Below are positions 45,246 to 55,540 of a DNA stretch of 64,000 nt, piece after piece. The stretch's first letter is position 1, and each line of letters opens with the position of its first letter. The stretch covers positions 682,001-746,000 of the forward strand of contig WTXI01000004.1 in the NCBI GenBank assembly GCA_022376515.1, in the 5' to 3' direction. Position numbers and translations under genes: made by a program. Source of the DNA: Lactifluus volemus. Taxonomy: Eukaryota; Basidiomycota; Agaricomycetes; Russulales; Russulaceae. Under the pieces are notes generated by a model that worked only from the letters and a program-made list of their open reading frames with translations, did no database searches and was not told the origin of the DNA.

Positions 45246-45540
45246 TCACAGAATAGTCAACTGATACATCCCACCTGCACCCCCTCCAACATTACCGCTA
45301 CTGTTAGCACCCCCTCCGCCCCCAGAGCTAAACTGCCAATACCATGGCTTACCCGGGCCGCCGCCCAGTCCCCGCCCGAACTGACTGTCTGCCGAGGAAC
45401 CTACACTGACACCGGCAGCGACTATGACCAACAACCTGCGCTTGCTATTGTTGTTGTTGTTGTTGTTGTCCGCTTTGTATGGCAGCCTTGGCAGCACGGA
45501 TCACCGCAAGACGGTCAATCCATGAGGCTGAAGCGCATTG
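45246..45540 (-). pseudogene. Gene X remnant with expanded glutamine/asparagine tract
   Basis: On the minus strand 'RLAVIRAAKAAIQSGQQQQ' (in the frame that keeps IDRLA) leads into a CAA microsatellite (45448-45469). Another frame continues 'AAGVSVGSSADSQFGRGLGG', 'PGKPWYWQFSSGGGGGANSS' and 'GGGAGGMYQLTIL' to the TGA at 45248-45246. This is the cleanest C-terminus of gene X in the window: a Gly/Ser/Asn-rich tail ending QLTIL. A frame change inside the CAA tract and the absence of the first half make it a fragment. Confidence 0.55.
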
Positions 45541-46545
45541 CCAATCAGACTTAGACTTGGCTCATGTAGTCTTATGAGGGTCGAGCGCGTCTTTGTTGTA
45601 TGTAGACATACTGCGCTTTACAAATGCGGATTTAAAAAGAATGGTGACGGGACTGGCGAGAATAGTGAGTGGGGGCGGCGAGGTCCGGTCGATGGCTTGG
45701 GGACATGCATCTTGACGCTGCACCTGTGCCCCCGTTCCCTCATATTCCTCGCTAAATTATCCATTGTCACCAGCAAAGACATATGGCAGGCTCGGGGGAA
45801 GCAGCAAAGCGGGATGTTTCACCACGTGTCTGGCGCAGGAGACGATACACTAGTACAGACGAAAGCTCAGATGAAATAGCGAATACCGGAACAGTTGAAG
45901 GTAAGGGACAGGGGGGCTCTCAAAATAAGTTTGAGAAGAGGCTCGAGGGATTGGTAGAGGAGGCTGTATGGCATTTGGTTCAGGGTGGTTGGTAGACCAT
46001 GACTATTTCATCAACGTGGACTATTTCTTTGCTCACCTTGTCGCCTCTGCAATCTCCTTACTCATTCCCATGCTCCCTTCGGTGGATAGAGTGCGCCTGG
46101 TGATGTATGCTATGCGCCCTAGCCGTGCGTCAAACGTGGCCACCAAACCTCTCACCTAAGTAAAGAGATCAGAACTCAGAGGTTTGGCAAATAATGAAGG
46201 TTGCACCAGCTCTGTGTATTTTTGTGGACCGGAGGCCAAATTTGAAGCGGTACGCGAGCCTGAGGTGGATGAAATGATGTACCGTGAAGGACGACGCCTG
46301 CGAGGTGCCTTAGTTGGGCATCGGGGAGAGCCGGATGAGAAGGCTGGGATAACAAGGGAGACTCCGAGTCTGAGTCTTAACTTTCGGCGTGTTTATCCTT
46401 GTTTGCACGATGTTGACGGCAACTCAGCACTTTGTGGCTCAATCTCGCCCAGTGCTGCTTCCTCTCGGCTCATCCCATCCTCTCGCACATTGCTCACCGA
46501 GCTGCCAGGACCACCTATAGTATGTGTCTAGCTTTGAAGCCTTAG
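45541..46545. other. About 1 kb without recognisable gene
   Basis: Short plus-strand frames: 45538-45879, 45783-45995 (70 codons with an acidic STDESSDE stretch and a basic VWRRRR stretch) and 46184-46531 (115 codons). Composition of the latter two is plausible for protein, but I recognise no family and see no splice-linked continuation. Not part of the repeating unit. Confidence 0.3.
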
Positions 46546-46549
46546 ATGT

Positions 46550-47000
46550 AATAGGCGCTCGATTAACGTTAGTGGCCGTGTTCGGACTCAGCTTTAGACT
46601 TAGCTTCACTGCATGACGTCCTGTATGCCTGAAACGGCATCCTAAAGATCTCTATTGGCCCTTTGAACAATAACGAACACCCCAATCCTCTATGACATGT
46701 TTTTTTTTGTTTTCTTCCCCTGCTCCGCTCTCACTACTTGTAGTCCTCACTGCCTTCCTACCCACTTTCACTCCTTTACTGCATATCTCGCGTGCACCTT
46801 CAGGCTGTATATTTCGTTACAACAGTCGTAGCATTTAAAGCTTTTATGGTATCTTAGGGTTATTTGCGTAGGAATGCAAAGAAATTTCTCTGGTTCCACA
46901 AATTACAATATCGTTGAATCTCGATTCTAGGTAAAGGTCTCGCATGTACCTGGATTAGGTCAAGCATAGCCAGTTGCACCTCGCATCTTACTGACCATAG
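46550..47000 (+). repeat. Orphan downstream flank, no F-box gene attached
   Basis: 'TAATAGGCGCTCGATTA' at about 46550, then from about 46740 'TTTACTGCATATCTCGCGTG' and 'CACCTTCAGGC', as in the 3' flanks of family members, followed by 'AAGGTCTCGCATGTACC'. No F-box coding sequence precedes it. Probably the remainder of a deleted copy. Confidence 0.45.
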
Positions 47001-48392
47001 CACTACCAAATTTTCGATAGCTCAGACAATATGGCCGTTATTCGGTGTCATGAAACACGGAGACCATGGTGACCATTGTGGCGATCTCAGATCTATTTAC
47101 GTACGGGAACAGTAACAAGCCGTATCCACGTGATCTTTCGACAATAGGTGCCCTTCCTCTCTGTGCTCTCCTTCGGTTAATAACGATCAGCTGGGTGCGA
47201 CGCTGGCTTTCCGCCGGGTCGCACAATCTGCCCACCACTTCATGCTACGTGATTAAATGACACTGTGCGTCAATGATCAACCTCCTTCAAAGGTAATGGG
47301 CACGCACCATCGCTGGCAGTCCTTTGCCGCGTCTAGAGTAAGACAATATTCTTCGAATCCCCCTTCTCTCGCGTTGTTTAATTCTAGAACTGTCTCATCT
47401 AATCTTCCAGATGATGCAAATTTCGAGGTAGTAGTCCAGATGTTCTGGCCTCCACCTCATTTCCTCGCGTGCCAACATCCGAGGAGCTGGCTGCGCACCT
47501 GGCACTGCCATCCGCTGGCACGGTCTGGTCATACCGACTTATCGAGGAGTAGCTCGTATGTGTGCTGTATGCCATTCTTTCATGCTTGACCAGTAGTGCC
47601 GCTCAAAATAAGTAGTAAGGTACAAGACTGAAACATCGCTTTTTTTATTTATCACAGTAACGAGTCATTCCGAGCGATCACGCTTGCTTTGAACGAGGAA
47701 TCAATCGAATCGAAAAGAAACAAACAGAATGAACGAAGGCCCGGGCCTCCCGGGCCGAGTTTCAGACATTTGGAGCGGCACGGTCACTGCGCTGTTCTCC
47801 CCTTCGACGTATGCTCAGTTGTCCTCCTGGCATCTTCGCCATTGTTATCCCGGCTGAAGGTCGTAATGGTAGTAATGGTAGACTGGAAGCGGTGTCCGGG
47901 GAATGTAGTAATTGGCTAGTAAGTGGTATAGTCATATATACTATGTACTAGGTAACTTACTACCGCCAGTCCGAGTCAGGCTGCCAGTTTTCCAAGACTC
48001 CAAGTACGCCTCGAGTACGGATACTTCTGCGATCACGCAGTCCCTTGTTTCAGAGATGATAATACATATCTAAGGTCCAGTAGTACCACAATTCTCATTT
48101 TTAACGTGACGATTTGAATGTCTAATTATCGATAACACCCAAAGCTGAATCAACGACTCCGAGTCAGATGTCTCACTTTGTGATGCTCAAAGCGAGCAGA
48201 CGATAATATGGGAGCTACTGTGGTTGGGCCAGGACCATGACACAGGAGAACCGAGTCTACGTCAAGTCAAAAATGGGTCATGCCAGCTAGATCAATGGGA
48301 TTTAAGAGGCCGTGACAGCCTTAAAGCACCTCACTAGTGGCTTCAGTCCTTGACTACATCCTCATTCACATTTTCAACTCCTTCAAGTTAAC
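47001..48392. other. About 1.4 kb spacer before the right block; leader at its end
   Basis: Short overlapping frames only (47257-47589, 110 codons, is the longest). No motif recognised. The last ~45 bp is a pyrimidine-rich leader (CTTCAGTCCTTGACTACATC...) comparable to those of other copies, directly 5' of the ATG at 48393. Confidence 0.35.
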
Positions 48393-50000
48393 ATGCCTGG
48401 TTTCTCGTCTACAGCTTTTCTTACTCATCTTCCCCTCTTTAAGAGGCTTGGCCGACGTACACCAACTCGTGGAACAAAAGACTCCAGACTACATTCACCT
48501 ATCTCTATCCTCAATGATGACGTCCTCCTCAACATATTCCATCTCTATCGACTCGATCGCCTCAGGGTTGTTGAAAATCAAGATGAACGTGGCCGTGACG
48601 AGCATGATGAAGAACCGAGTAACCACCTCGGGGTTTGGAGACGCCAAGATTGGTGGTACAAACTGACTCACGTTTCCCGGCGCTGGCGGTGCATCATTCT
48701 TTCATCGCCATGCACATTGGATCTCCACCTTATCTGTACCGCACGGGTACCTGTGGCAGAAATGCTGAGACATTCACCGCCGCTGCCTCTCATCCTCTTT
48801 TACAAGGGCGAGGTGACCACAGAGGCCCGGGATGAGATACTAACTGCGTTCTCGCACCGTGATCGTGTGCGTCGTATTATGCTTTGGATTTCACCCCGGA
48901 ATTTGGAGAAGCTTATCCCCGCTATGGACGCGGAATTTCCAATCCTCGAGCGCCTGACAATCGTGTCTAACCCAGAACTGGAAGGCTTGATGCTTCCCAG
49001 GAAATTTCAAGCACCCAAGTTGCGCCAGATCATCTTGGACGGCGTTCGCGTTGCGCTTCCAAAGCGATATCCCTTATTCACATCTACTGGGGGCCTTGTG
49101 TATCTCATGCTTCGAGGGACCTCTCGACCCGCCTACCTTCCTCCAAATGTCGTTCATACACAACTTTCATTCATGCCCCGGCTACGGACGCTGTGCATCA
49201 AATTCGATCCCAACTGCCATCATCACAATGTGGTGGATTCCCCTCGTATCATGACCCCCGTGACGCTTCCTAACCTTCGCGTCTTTGCATTCAAAGGCGG
49301 AAGTGCTTACCTGGAAAGTCTTCTTTCTGGCGTCAGCGCCCCTGTCCTCACCAGCGTCGAGGTCACTTTTTTGCATCAACTCGACTTTCCCATTCCACAC
49401 CTCTTTCAGTTCATCCAGTCAACAAAGTTCCTCAGATTCAGGGAATTTAGACTTGATTTTTGGGGCGTCACGGACTATTTTCCCGAGTTGCCTTTCCAGC
49501 GCGTGTGCTTAATTGCCGATCCATGTCTGGTATCGGGGGAACGCCTGGAATTCCGGATCACGTGCAGCCATCTCAACCAGCAAGTAGCCTCCGCAGTGCG
49601 GGCCCTCGGCACACTTTCTCCCTTACTCTCTGTCGTGGAGCAACTAAATCTCACCTACACGATATGGGATATGGAAGCAGACGGCGCTGCGGTATTATTG
49701 CATGGAATTGACCGAATACAGTGGCGCGAACTTCTCAGATCATTCAGTGGAGTGAAGACACTTCATGTGAAAAAAGAACTCATCGGGGGCGTCTCTCAGT
49801 CTCTACGTTCAAAGGATGGTGAACAGCCTCTGGAACTGTTGCCTAACCTAAAGCACATCAGTTATTCTGGATGCCTTGACAGCGATGTACACATATTTAT
49901 GCCATTCATCAACGAACGGCAGGCTGCGGGCCATCCTGTCAATGTGAGCCTCGTTCCAGTGTCCGTGTTTGATACGGATAGTCAGAGGATGGGACATTGA
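48393..50000 (+). CDS. F-box/LRR-like protein, intact, divergent member
   Basis: One open frame of 535 codons, MPGFSSTAFLTHLPLFKRLG. F-box at residues ~34-105: SPISILNDDVLLNIFHLYRL, a long acidic loop (ENQDERGRDEHDEEP), then WWYKLTHVSRRWRCIILSSP. Leucine-rich body with LSFMPRLRTLCIKF; tail LELLPNLKHISYSGC and FINERQAAGHPVNV. The N-terminal GTGAGT intron is not visible, and the corresponding region reads as coding. It is more divergent from the left-block copies than they are from each other, and no gene X remnant or recent sister lies beside it. It resembles the edge copy at 63073 in its MPG start and LGRRTP-like segment. Confidence 0.85.
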   Translation: MPGFSSTAFLTHLPLFKRLGRRTPTRGTKDSRLHSPISILNDDVLLNIFHLYRLDRLRVVENQDERGRDEHDEEPSNHLGVWRRQDWWYKLTHVSRRWRCIILSSPCTLDLHLICTARVPVAEMLRHSPPLPLILFYKGEVTTEARDEILTAFSHRDRVRRIMLWISPRNLEKLIPAMDAEFPILERLTIVSNPELEGLMLPRKFQAPKLRQIILDGVRVALPKRYPLFTSTGGLVYLMLRGTSRPAYLPPNVVHTQLSFMPRLRTLCIKFDPNCHHHNVVDSPRIMTPVTLPNLRVFAFKGGSAYLESLLSGVSAPVLTSVEVTFLHQLDFPIPHLFQFIQSTKFLRFREFRLDFWGVTDYFPELPFQRVCLIADPCLVSGERLEFRITCSHLNQQVASAVRALGTLSPLLSVVEQLNLTYTIWDMEADGAAVLLHGIDRIQWRELLRSFSGVKTLHVKKELIGGVSQSLRSKDGEQPLELLPNLKHISYSGCLDSDVHIFMPFINERQAAGHPVNVSLVPVSVFDTDSQRMGH

Positions 50001-50904
50001 GCAGTCAAACTGACCAGACATTTGGACTATGGTGTGCTTTTATCTATCTCTTTATCTTCCACCAATCTGAAGCACCGATAGCTACACCAGATTTTATTGC
50101 CATCACGGGCATAACAACAAACCGCACACAAGGCTGAAATCACCTGAAGGCTTTGCATGTCCATTTCCGTTACTATATCTTTCTTAGCTTTCATCGCTTC
50201 CAGCAGTTTCTCATTGTCATACTTGGTACGATAATTTCTTACACCGACGTCACGATTTGAATAGACGTGTTGCATTGCTATTGTGTGCACAGAAAGAGCG
50301 CAGCAATATGTGAGCTGTGTTCACGTGGTAAACAAATAAACACACGTGGTGTTGACCCGCTTCCGGCGCCCCTTGCTCGGGGTTGATACAAGCGACAACG
50401 CAGTGACCAACTTCGAGCTCTCATGACTCGGAAGACCATGGCGGTCAGGATGGGCCCAGAATCCCGGATGAAGTTCATGGGCATGGCATGTACACAGCTA
50501 ATCGATTATTGACTCGAAATACAGGCCCGGGAAAGAAATTACTATCTCCGAAATGAGAACCATTTGGGCCCAAGTCGTATCTCATGATCAGCCCTTTTTC
50601 TTTGCACAGCTAAGCCATATATACCGTCACTCGTCAATTCACGTACAATGGCACATACTAGTTGGCACATATTCCTGTAACCTTCGCACTCTTCTGCTGC
50701 TAGTAGGTCACAGCAGCCCGAAGAAGCATTGATGGTGAGGTCCAGAATAGTTAAGAGCGATAGAGAAAGCACGGTGATTACAGATACTCATGGTTTTCAT
50801 CGAACTCGGTGTTTGTTTGTGTCACTTTGTTGCAGCTGGTTATTTATAAGCATCATGCCCACACTCAGCCCCGGCCCGAACGGGACAATTAGTCACGCTA
50901 GTCC
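50001..50904. other. Spacer without recognisable gene
   Basis: The first ~60 bp resembles 3' flanks (TTTTATCTATCTCTTTATC). Minus-strand frames at 50027-50290 and 50278-50484 are short and overlap the flank; no family recognised. Confidence 0.3.
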
Positions 50905-50986
50905 GAGTATGGTACGTCCCTCCTTCTACCTAATACATCGCTTGTCAAAAAAAAAAAAAAAAAAAAAAAAGAGTATGGTACGTCCC
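50905..50986 (+). mobile_element. Retroposed fragment: 50-bp insert with A24 tail and 16-bp target duplication
   Basis: GAGTATGGTACGTCCC occurs at 50905-50920 and again at 50971-50986. Between them is a 26-base sequence (50921-50946) followed by 24 A (50947-50970). A perfect direct repeat of 16 bp around a poly(A)-ended insert is the hallmark of target-primed reverse transcription by a LINE-type enzyme. The insert is a severely 5'-truncated copy of the 3' end of a polyadenylated RNA in plus orientation. The source RNA is not identifiable from 26 bases. Confidence 0.75.
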
Positions 50987-51239
50987 GTGTGGTCGTACAA
51001 ATCGCCTCCATTTTTTTAAACCTCTTGACTCTCACCCGATCCTTGTACGCACCATCGTCGGCACAACCTCCCAACAAGTTTTGTGACTAGAGCACACTGC
51101 GCCACTTGACCAAACATGGAAGATATGTACAAGTGACTCTGATACGTTCCCCGATTACTATTCCAGTTCCAGAAAAGTTGTTGGAAGCTATTTTTTTGCA
51201 TCAACTCGACCTCCCTGTTCTACACCTCTTGCTGTTCGT
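50987..51239. other. Short spacer
   Basis: No gene. Near 51190-51235 a fragment 'TTTTTTTGCATCAACTCGACC' (two runs) followed by 'ACACCTCTTGCTGTTCGTC' resembles the family segment encoding FxHQLDFPIPHLFQF in the 48393 copy, so a sliver of an F-box copy may survive here. Confidence 0.35.
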
Positions 51240-51560
51240 CTCGTCAGAAAAGCGAAATCCAACTTGAATAGGAGAGGATCGCCAAGAACGGTGGCCAAAT
51301 GAGTGGGGAAGCCCGCCAGGCCTTGGTATCCGAGTCAGTTAACTGAATGCTTCCCGTCAAGTCAATACGAACTTCGCTCTTGGTGTCGTCGGACAATTGC
51401 AGGGCATCCGAGGTCGTGGTGATTGAAATTGAAAATGAGAAGTGAAAATGATTTACCGAAGGTGGTGTGGGGGAGTACTGGGGAGTAGAAAATGCGGATA
51501 TCTGACCAGACGGCATCTAATGTTGGGATATGAGTCCGAGGTGGCAAGAATCCCTATGTC
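51240..51560 (-). repeat. Unit-boundary repeat block, inverted
   Basis: Reverse-strand match to 530-975 and 4480-4795 ('GCCAGGCCTTGGTATCC', 'GAACTTCGCTCT', 'TACTGGGGAGTAGAAAATG'). It lies apart from any gene X remnant. Confidence 0.45.
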
Positions 51561-51689
51561 TTAGCTTACGCAGTGTATATCCTCGCGGCAGAACCGCGGT
51601 CACCGACCAGGCGCTTAGTCAGAGCAGTGGCATTGATAGTCACGTGAGTCAATGTCTTGTATAAAACAAAGTTCGTGCGAGATTCAGCA

Positions 51690-51929
51690 GAGTTCTGATA
51701 TTGTAAAATCGTGATAATATCAAGCCTCCAGGTTAGATGCTACAAGTACCGCCGCAATAGACAACGCGGCATGGGTGCATGCGAGACATTCAGTAAAGTG
51801 CAGTAGCGAGGAAGAGGCCGTAGCTTGGAGCACTATAGTGAGAGAAATGGCGAGTGAGGACACGTCAGGAAAACGTAGGTGCAGGGTTTATGTCCATGTG
51901 AGTTCAAGGCAACCTAGGGTGGTCTTGCG
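51690..51929 (-). repeat. Inverted downstream flank of the minus-strand gene
   Basis: Matches 40471-40688 and 43005-43340 ('AAATCGTGATAATATCAAGCC', 'GCGAGACATTCAGTAAAGTGC' in separate short runs). Confidence 0.5.
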
Positions 51930-53558
51930 TCACTGGCACTGGCAGTTGTTGTATGATAGGAAACCCGCGGCCCATGAGAGCAATAATTGACGTGGCTGGT
52001 AGCGTCTCCCTGACCAAACCCACCAATTCAGCGGTGTCAGGCGCACAGGACGACCCACGGCCTCTCGTTCATTGACGAATAGCGTAAATGCATTTTCATC
52101 ATCGCTTCCAGAATAGCTGACCTCCTCCAGATTCGGCAACAGCTCCAGAGGCTGTTCTCCACCCTCCGTATGGAGCGAACGGCCGAGACCGCAACCCCCG
52201 ACATCGGTTACCACGCGAAGCACCTTCGCATTTCTGAGCGGCCTGAGAAGTCCGCGCCACTGGGTGCGGCTGACCACATCGTGCAATCCGAAGCAGCGGT
52301 TCACAATTAGGGTAACTTGTTCCGCTACAGAGAGTACTGAGGAAAGTGCATCGAGTATCTGCATTGTAGACGATATTTGTGCGTCGAGGTGATTGCACCA
52401 GATTAGCAAGTTCAAGGGGTAGTTACAGGGATTTTGTTGTGGGGGCTCCCGTAGACGAACATGATCCCCGCCCCGGATGAGCTTATCAGCTTGAAAATGG
52501 AGATCTTCTGATGTCTGAATGAACCATAAATGGTCGGGAACATCGTACGTAAGTTGACCGGAAAATTGTACATGGAAGACGCTGAGGACAGGGGTGGTCA
52601 TACGAGCACAAAGGCCTTCCAGATGAGCTCTGATACCCCAAAATTTAAACTCCCGAAGGTTAGGAAGTGTCACGTGGCAGGTGATTTCAGTATCCCGAAT
52701 GTTGCTGAGAACAGAGTAGTCGAATTTAATCCACAGAATCTCCAGCTGGGGCATGAGTGAAAGCGATGTGAGTAAATAGCTTGGAGGGAAGTACCCGGAT
52801 TCTGGGATATTTCTTAGCAGGAGAAAGACAAGGCCAGTAGTTATGAGTAAGGGACATTGTAATGGAAGCGCAACGCGCGTGAGTTCGACGTGGGATAGAT
52901 TGGGTGCTCCAAATGTTTGGGGAAGTGTCACTCCCGGCGAGTGATAAGAAGCGATATTCAAGCGTTCTAGATTTGGGAATTGCCCATCCATGGCCACGAA
53001 TAACTTCTCCAGCACCGAGCTTGGCAAGTATAGGGCAACACGGTGCACACGATCACGATGAGAGAATGCTAAGAATACGCCATTTATATCTTTTGCTGTC
53101 ATCATGTAGCCGTTGAGCGGGGTGCACAGGTAACAGATGGTGATTGGAAGAGGTGGCGAATGTGCTAGCAAATCTGCTACAGGCACCCCACAGGTACAGA
53201 CAAGGTGAAGATCGAGTAGAGATGGCGCCGCAAGGATGATACGCCGCCACCATCGGGAAACATGCGCCAAGTCATACCACCAACGTCGGCAGTCCCTCAA
53301 GTGGTATGGATATGCAAGTATGTCCTGTTCGTCTCCAATATGGAGCCGATGGATATAGAATATGTGGAGGAGGACATCATCATTGAGCACAGAGATAGGC
53401 GAAGGTGCCAGTCGTCTTTTAATGATATGTTTTCCTGGTTCACAATTTGGTGCCCAAAACGCGGCGGACATAGAGCTTTGGGACTCACCACGTCGTGTGC
53501 CTCGGCGGAACTTATTCCCTAGGCGTGCAAGAGCAGTGGCAATTGAAAAGATGGACAT
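51930..53558 (-). CDS. F-box/LRR-like protein, intact, minus strand
   Basis: Open from ATG 53558 (MSIFSIATALARLGNKF) to 51930, 542 codons. The family intron site is conserved (donor GTGAGT at 53488, acceptor CAG ending at 53435, 54 nt); because 54 is a multiple of three, both spliced (524 residues) and unspliced products are open. F-box SPISVLNDDVLLHIFYIHRL, then WWYDLAHVSRWWRRIILAAPS. It shares the insertion ICYLCTPLNGYMMTAKDING only with the 19739-21283 copy. Leucine-rich body; tail LELLPNLEEVSYSGSD and VNEREAVGRPVRL, followed by ~30 extra residues not conserved in the family. Confidence 0.82.
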   Translation of the reverse strand: MSIFSIATALARLGNKFRRGTRRGESQSSMSAAFWAPNCEPGKHIIKRRLAPSPISVLNDDVLLHIFYIHRLHIGDEQDILAYPYHLRDCRRWWYDLAHVSRWWRRIILAAPSLLDLHLVCTCGVPVADLLAHSPPLPITICYLCTPLNGYMMTAKDINGVFLAFSHRDRVHRVALYLPSSVLEKLFVAMDGQFPNLERLNIASYHSPGVTLPQTFGAPNLSHVELTRVALPLQCPLLITTGLVFLLLRNIPESGYFPPSYLLTSLSLMPQLEILWIKFDYSVLSNIRDTEITCHVTLPNLREFKFWGIRAHLEGLCARMTTPVLSVFHVQFSGQLTYDVPDHLWFIQTSEDLHFQADKLIRGGDHVRLREPPQQNPCNYPLNLLIWCNHLDAQISSTMQILDALSSVLSVAEQVTLIVNRCFGLHDVVSRTQWRGLLRPLRNAKVLRVVTDVGGCGLGRSLHTEGGEQPLELLPNLEEVSYSGSDDENAFTLFVNEREAVGRPVRLTPLNWWVWSGRRYQPRQLLLSWAAGFLSYNNCQCQ

Positions 53559-53987
53559 GTCGGGACTCGAGACGGGTAGGGGACACAATGTGGTGTGCTA
53601 GCTATGTTAACAATAAATATTAATAAGTATGCGGAACCAATGATGACGTAATTTTATTTTAACATATTATATAATACTAGTAATAATTCAATTTGCAGCG
53701 TTGAGTGTCTCTACTTCTGACTACCGACAGTCCACTGGAAACAGGATCAACTTGAACGATGTATGCGTTTTCGATGTTGGAACGCGCAACGCAGCGATGA
53801 CGCGCGGATATGAAATCTATGACAAGGAAGATAGGCGCTCCGTCGGCGTTCCGGACCAAGGGCTGGGCACAGCCCGCCGCAGCCACCTTTGCCAAGTACA
53901 CAGACATGAGGCTGCAACAAAGCCTGCGCACTTCAACCCTCAACGCCATCCTTTCCTGACCCCCTCCTACCTCCTTTTGACTCGGAC
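53559..53987. promoter_or_regulatory. Divergent intergenic region between two F-box/LRR genes
   Basis: 430 bp shared by the minus gene ending its 5' side at 53558 and the plus gene starting at 53988. It is A/T-rich in the middle (about 53600-53690). The plus side has 'GATAGGCGCTCCGTCGG' and 'AAGTACACAGACATGAGGC', family upstream blocks, then a CT-rich leader before ATG. A bidirectional promoter is possible (inference). Confidence 0.4.
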
Positions 53988-55540
53988 ATGTCCGTTTACT
54001 TTTCTGCTATCAATCATCTGCGTCCTATCAATAAGCGCCGTTCAGGTGACGTTCAACTTGACACAAGTCGTGAGTTGTGAGGCTTACGTCACTCTTCCTT
54101 GGACTAACGCACGAACAAATAGAATCCACTAGCAACAGACACTCACCTATCTCTACCCTCAATGACCACGTTCTTCTCAACGTATTCCATCTCTATCGAC
54201 TCCACATTGGAGATGAAGAAGATGAGCCTGGAAAGTGGGACCGCCAACGTTGGTGGTACAAGCTGGCGCAAGTTTCCCGACAGTGGCGGCGTGTCATTCT
54301 CGCGTCACCATCTTTACTGGATCTCCACCTTGTCTGCACCTATGGAGTATCCATAGCAGGCATGCTGGCACATTCTCCACCCTTCAAGTTGCCGCTCACC
54401 ATCTTTTACAACGAAGGATATTTGTCGATGACTACAAAAGATCAAAGGGGTGTGCTACTCGCGATCTCGCAGCATGATCGTGTGCGTCGTATTGCCCTCA
54501 GAATGCCAGTCGCAAAATTGAAGGAACTTGTGACGTCCATGGGTGAGGAATTCCCAATTCTGGAACGCTTGTCTATCAAATCTCGGACCAAAGAAGAGAC
54601 GACTCTAATACTTCCCCAAACTTTCCAAGCACCCAATCTCCGCCACATTGACCTCTGGAACGTTGCGCTTCCGATGCGATCTCCCATTCTTACATCTAGC
54701 CGGAGCCTTGTCTACCTCTGGCTCGGAGGTATCTCGCGATCCGCCTACATCCTCCCAAATTACCTATGTACACAGCTTTCGTCCATGTCCCAACTAGAGA
54801 CGTTGGGGATTGGATTCCACTCTCCTTTCCAAGTTCCCAACCACGATATCGTGGGTACCGCAACCATAACCCACGCGCCAGTAGCCCTTCCTAGCCTTCG
54901 CGTGTTTTATTTCCGAGGTGTCAGCGATTATTTGGAAGCCCTTCTTACTCGGATCAGCGCCCCTGTTCTTAACAGCCTCGAGGTCCATTTTTTCGATCGG
55001 CCAGCCTTCGCCATTCCACACCTCTTGCGGTTCATGCTGTCGTCCGAGAGCCTTATATTTAATGCTTTCGTGCTTGGCTTTTTTGAAGATTTCGTTTATT
55101 TTACTGCGTATCCACATCGATCATTACGGAGACGCCCCTTGTACTTCCAGATCAGGCGTAGTCCTCTCGACCAGCAGGTAGCCGCCGCAGTTCAAATCCT
55201 CGGCACACTTTCACCCGTGCTCTCTGTCGTGAAGAAACTCACCCTTAGCTACACGACGCCTCATCGGTCATCGGAACGGCACAATGACATTGACCGAATA
55301 CAGTGGCGTGAAGTTCTCAGACCTTTCAGTGGTGTGAAGACACTTCATGTGAAAAATGAACTCGTTGGGGAGATCTCTCGTTCTCTGTGTTCAGAGGATT
55401 TAGAACTGCCTCTGGAACTGTTACCTATCCTGGAGGAGCTCAGTTATTCTGGAGGCGATGTCGGTGATGCATTTATGCCATTCATCAATGAACGACAAGC
55501 AATGGGCCATCGCGTGCACCTGACATGCCGTCGTCGATGA
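53988..55540 (+). CDS. F-box/LRR-like protein, intact, two exons
   Basis: Exon 1 53988-54069 (27 codons plus one base; starts MSVYFSAINHLRP), intron 54070-54122 (53 nt; GTGAGT donor, perfect CTAAC branch site at 54104-54108, TAG acceptor), exon 2 54123-55540; 499 residues. This is the clearest form of the family intron: its length is not a multiple of three and only the spliced frame continues. F-box at ~residues 36-85 (SPISTLNDHVLLNVFHLYRL, WWYKLAQVSRQWRRVI), leucine-rich body (QLETLGIGF), tail LELLPILEELSYSGGD and FINERQAMGHRVHL. No gene X remnant upstream. Confidence 0.87.

Noticed and set aside
46698..46708. Poly-T run as the end of a reverse-oriented retroposed copy.
   Set aside because: Only about eight T, with no flanking direct duplication found, unlike 50905-50986.
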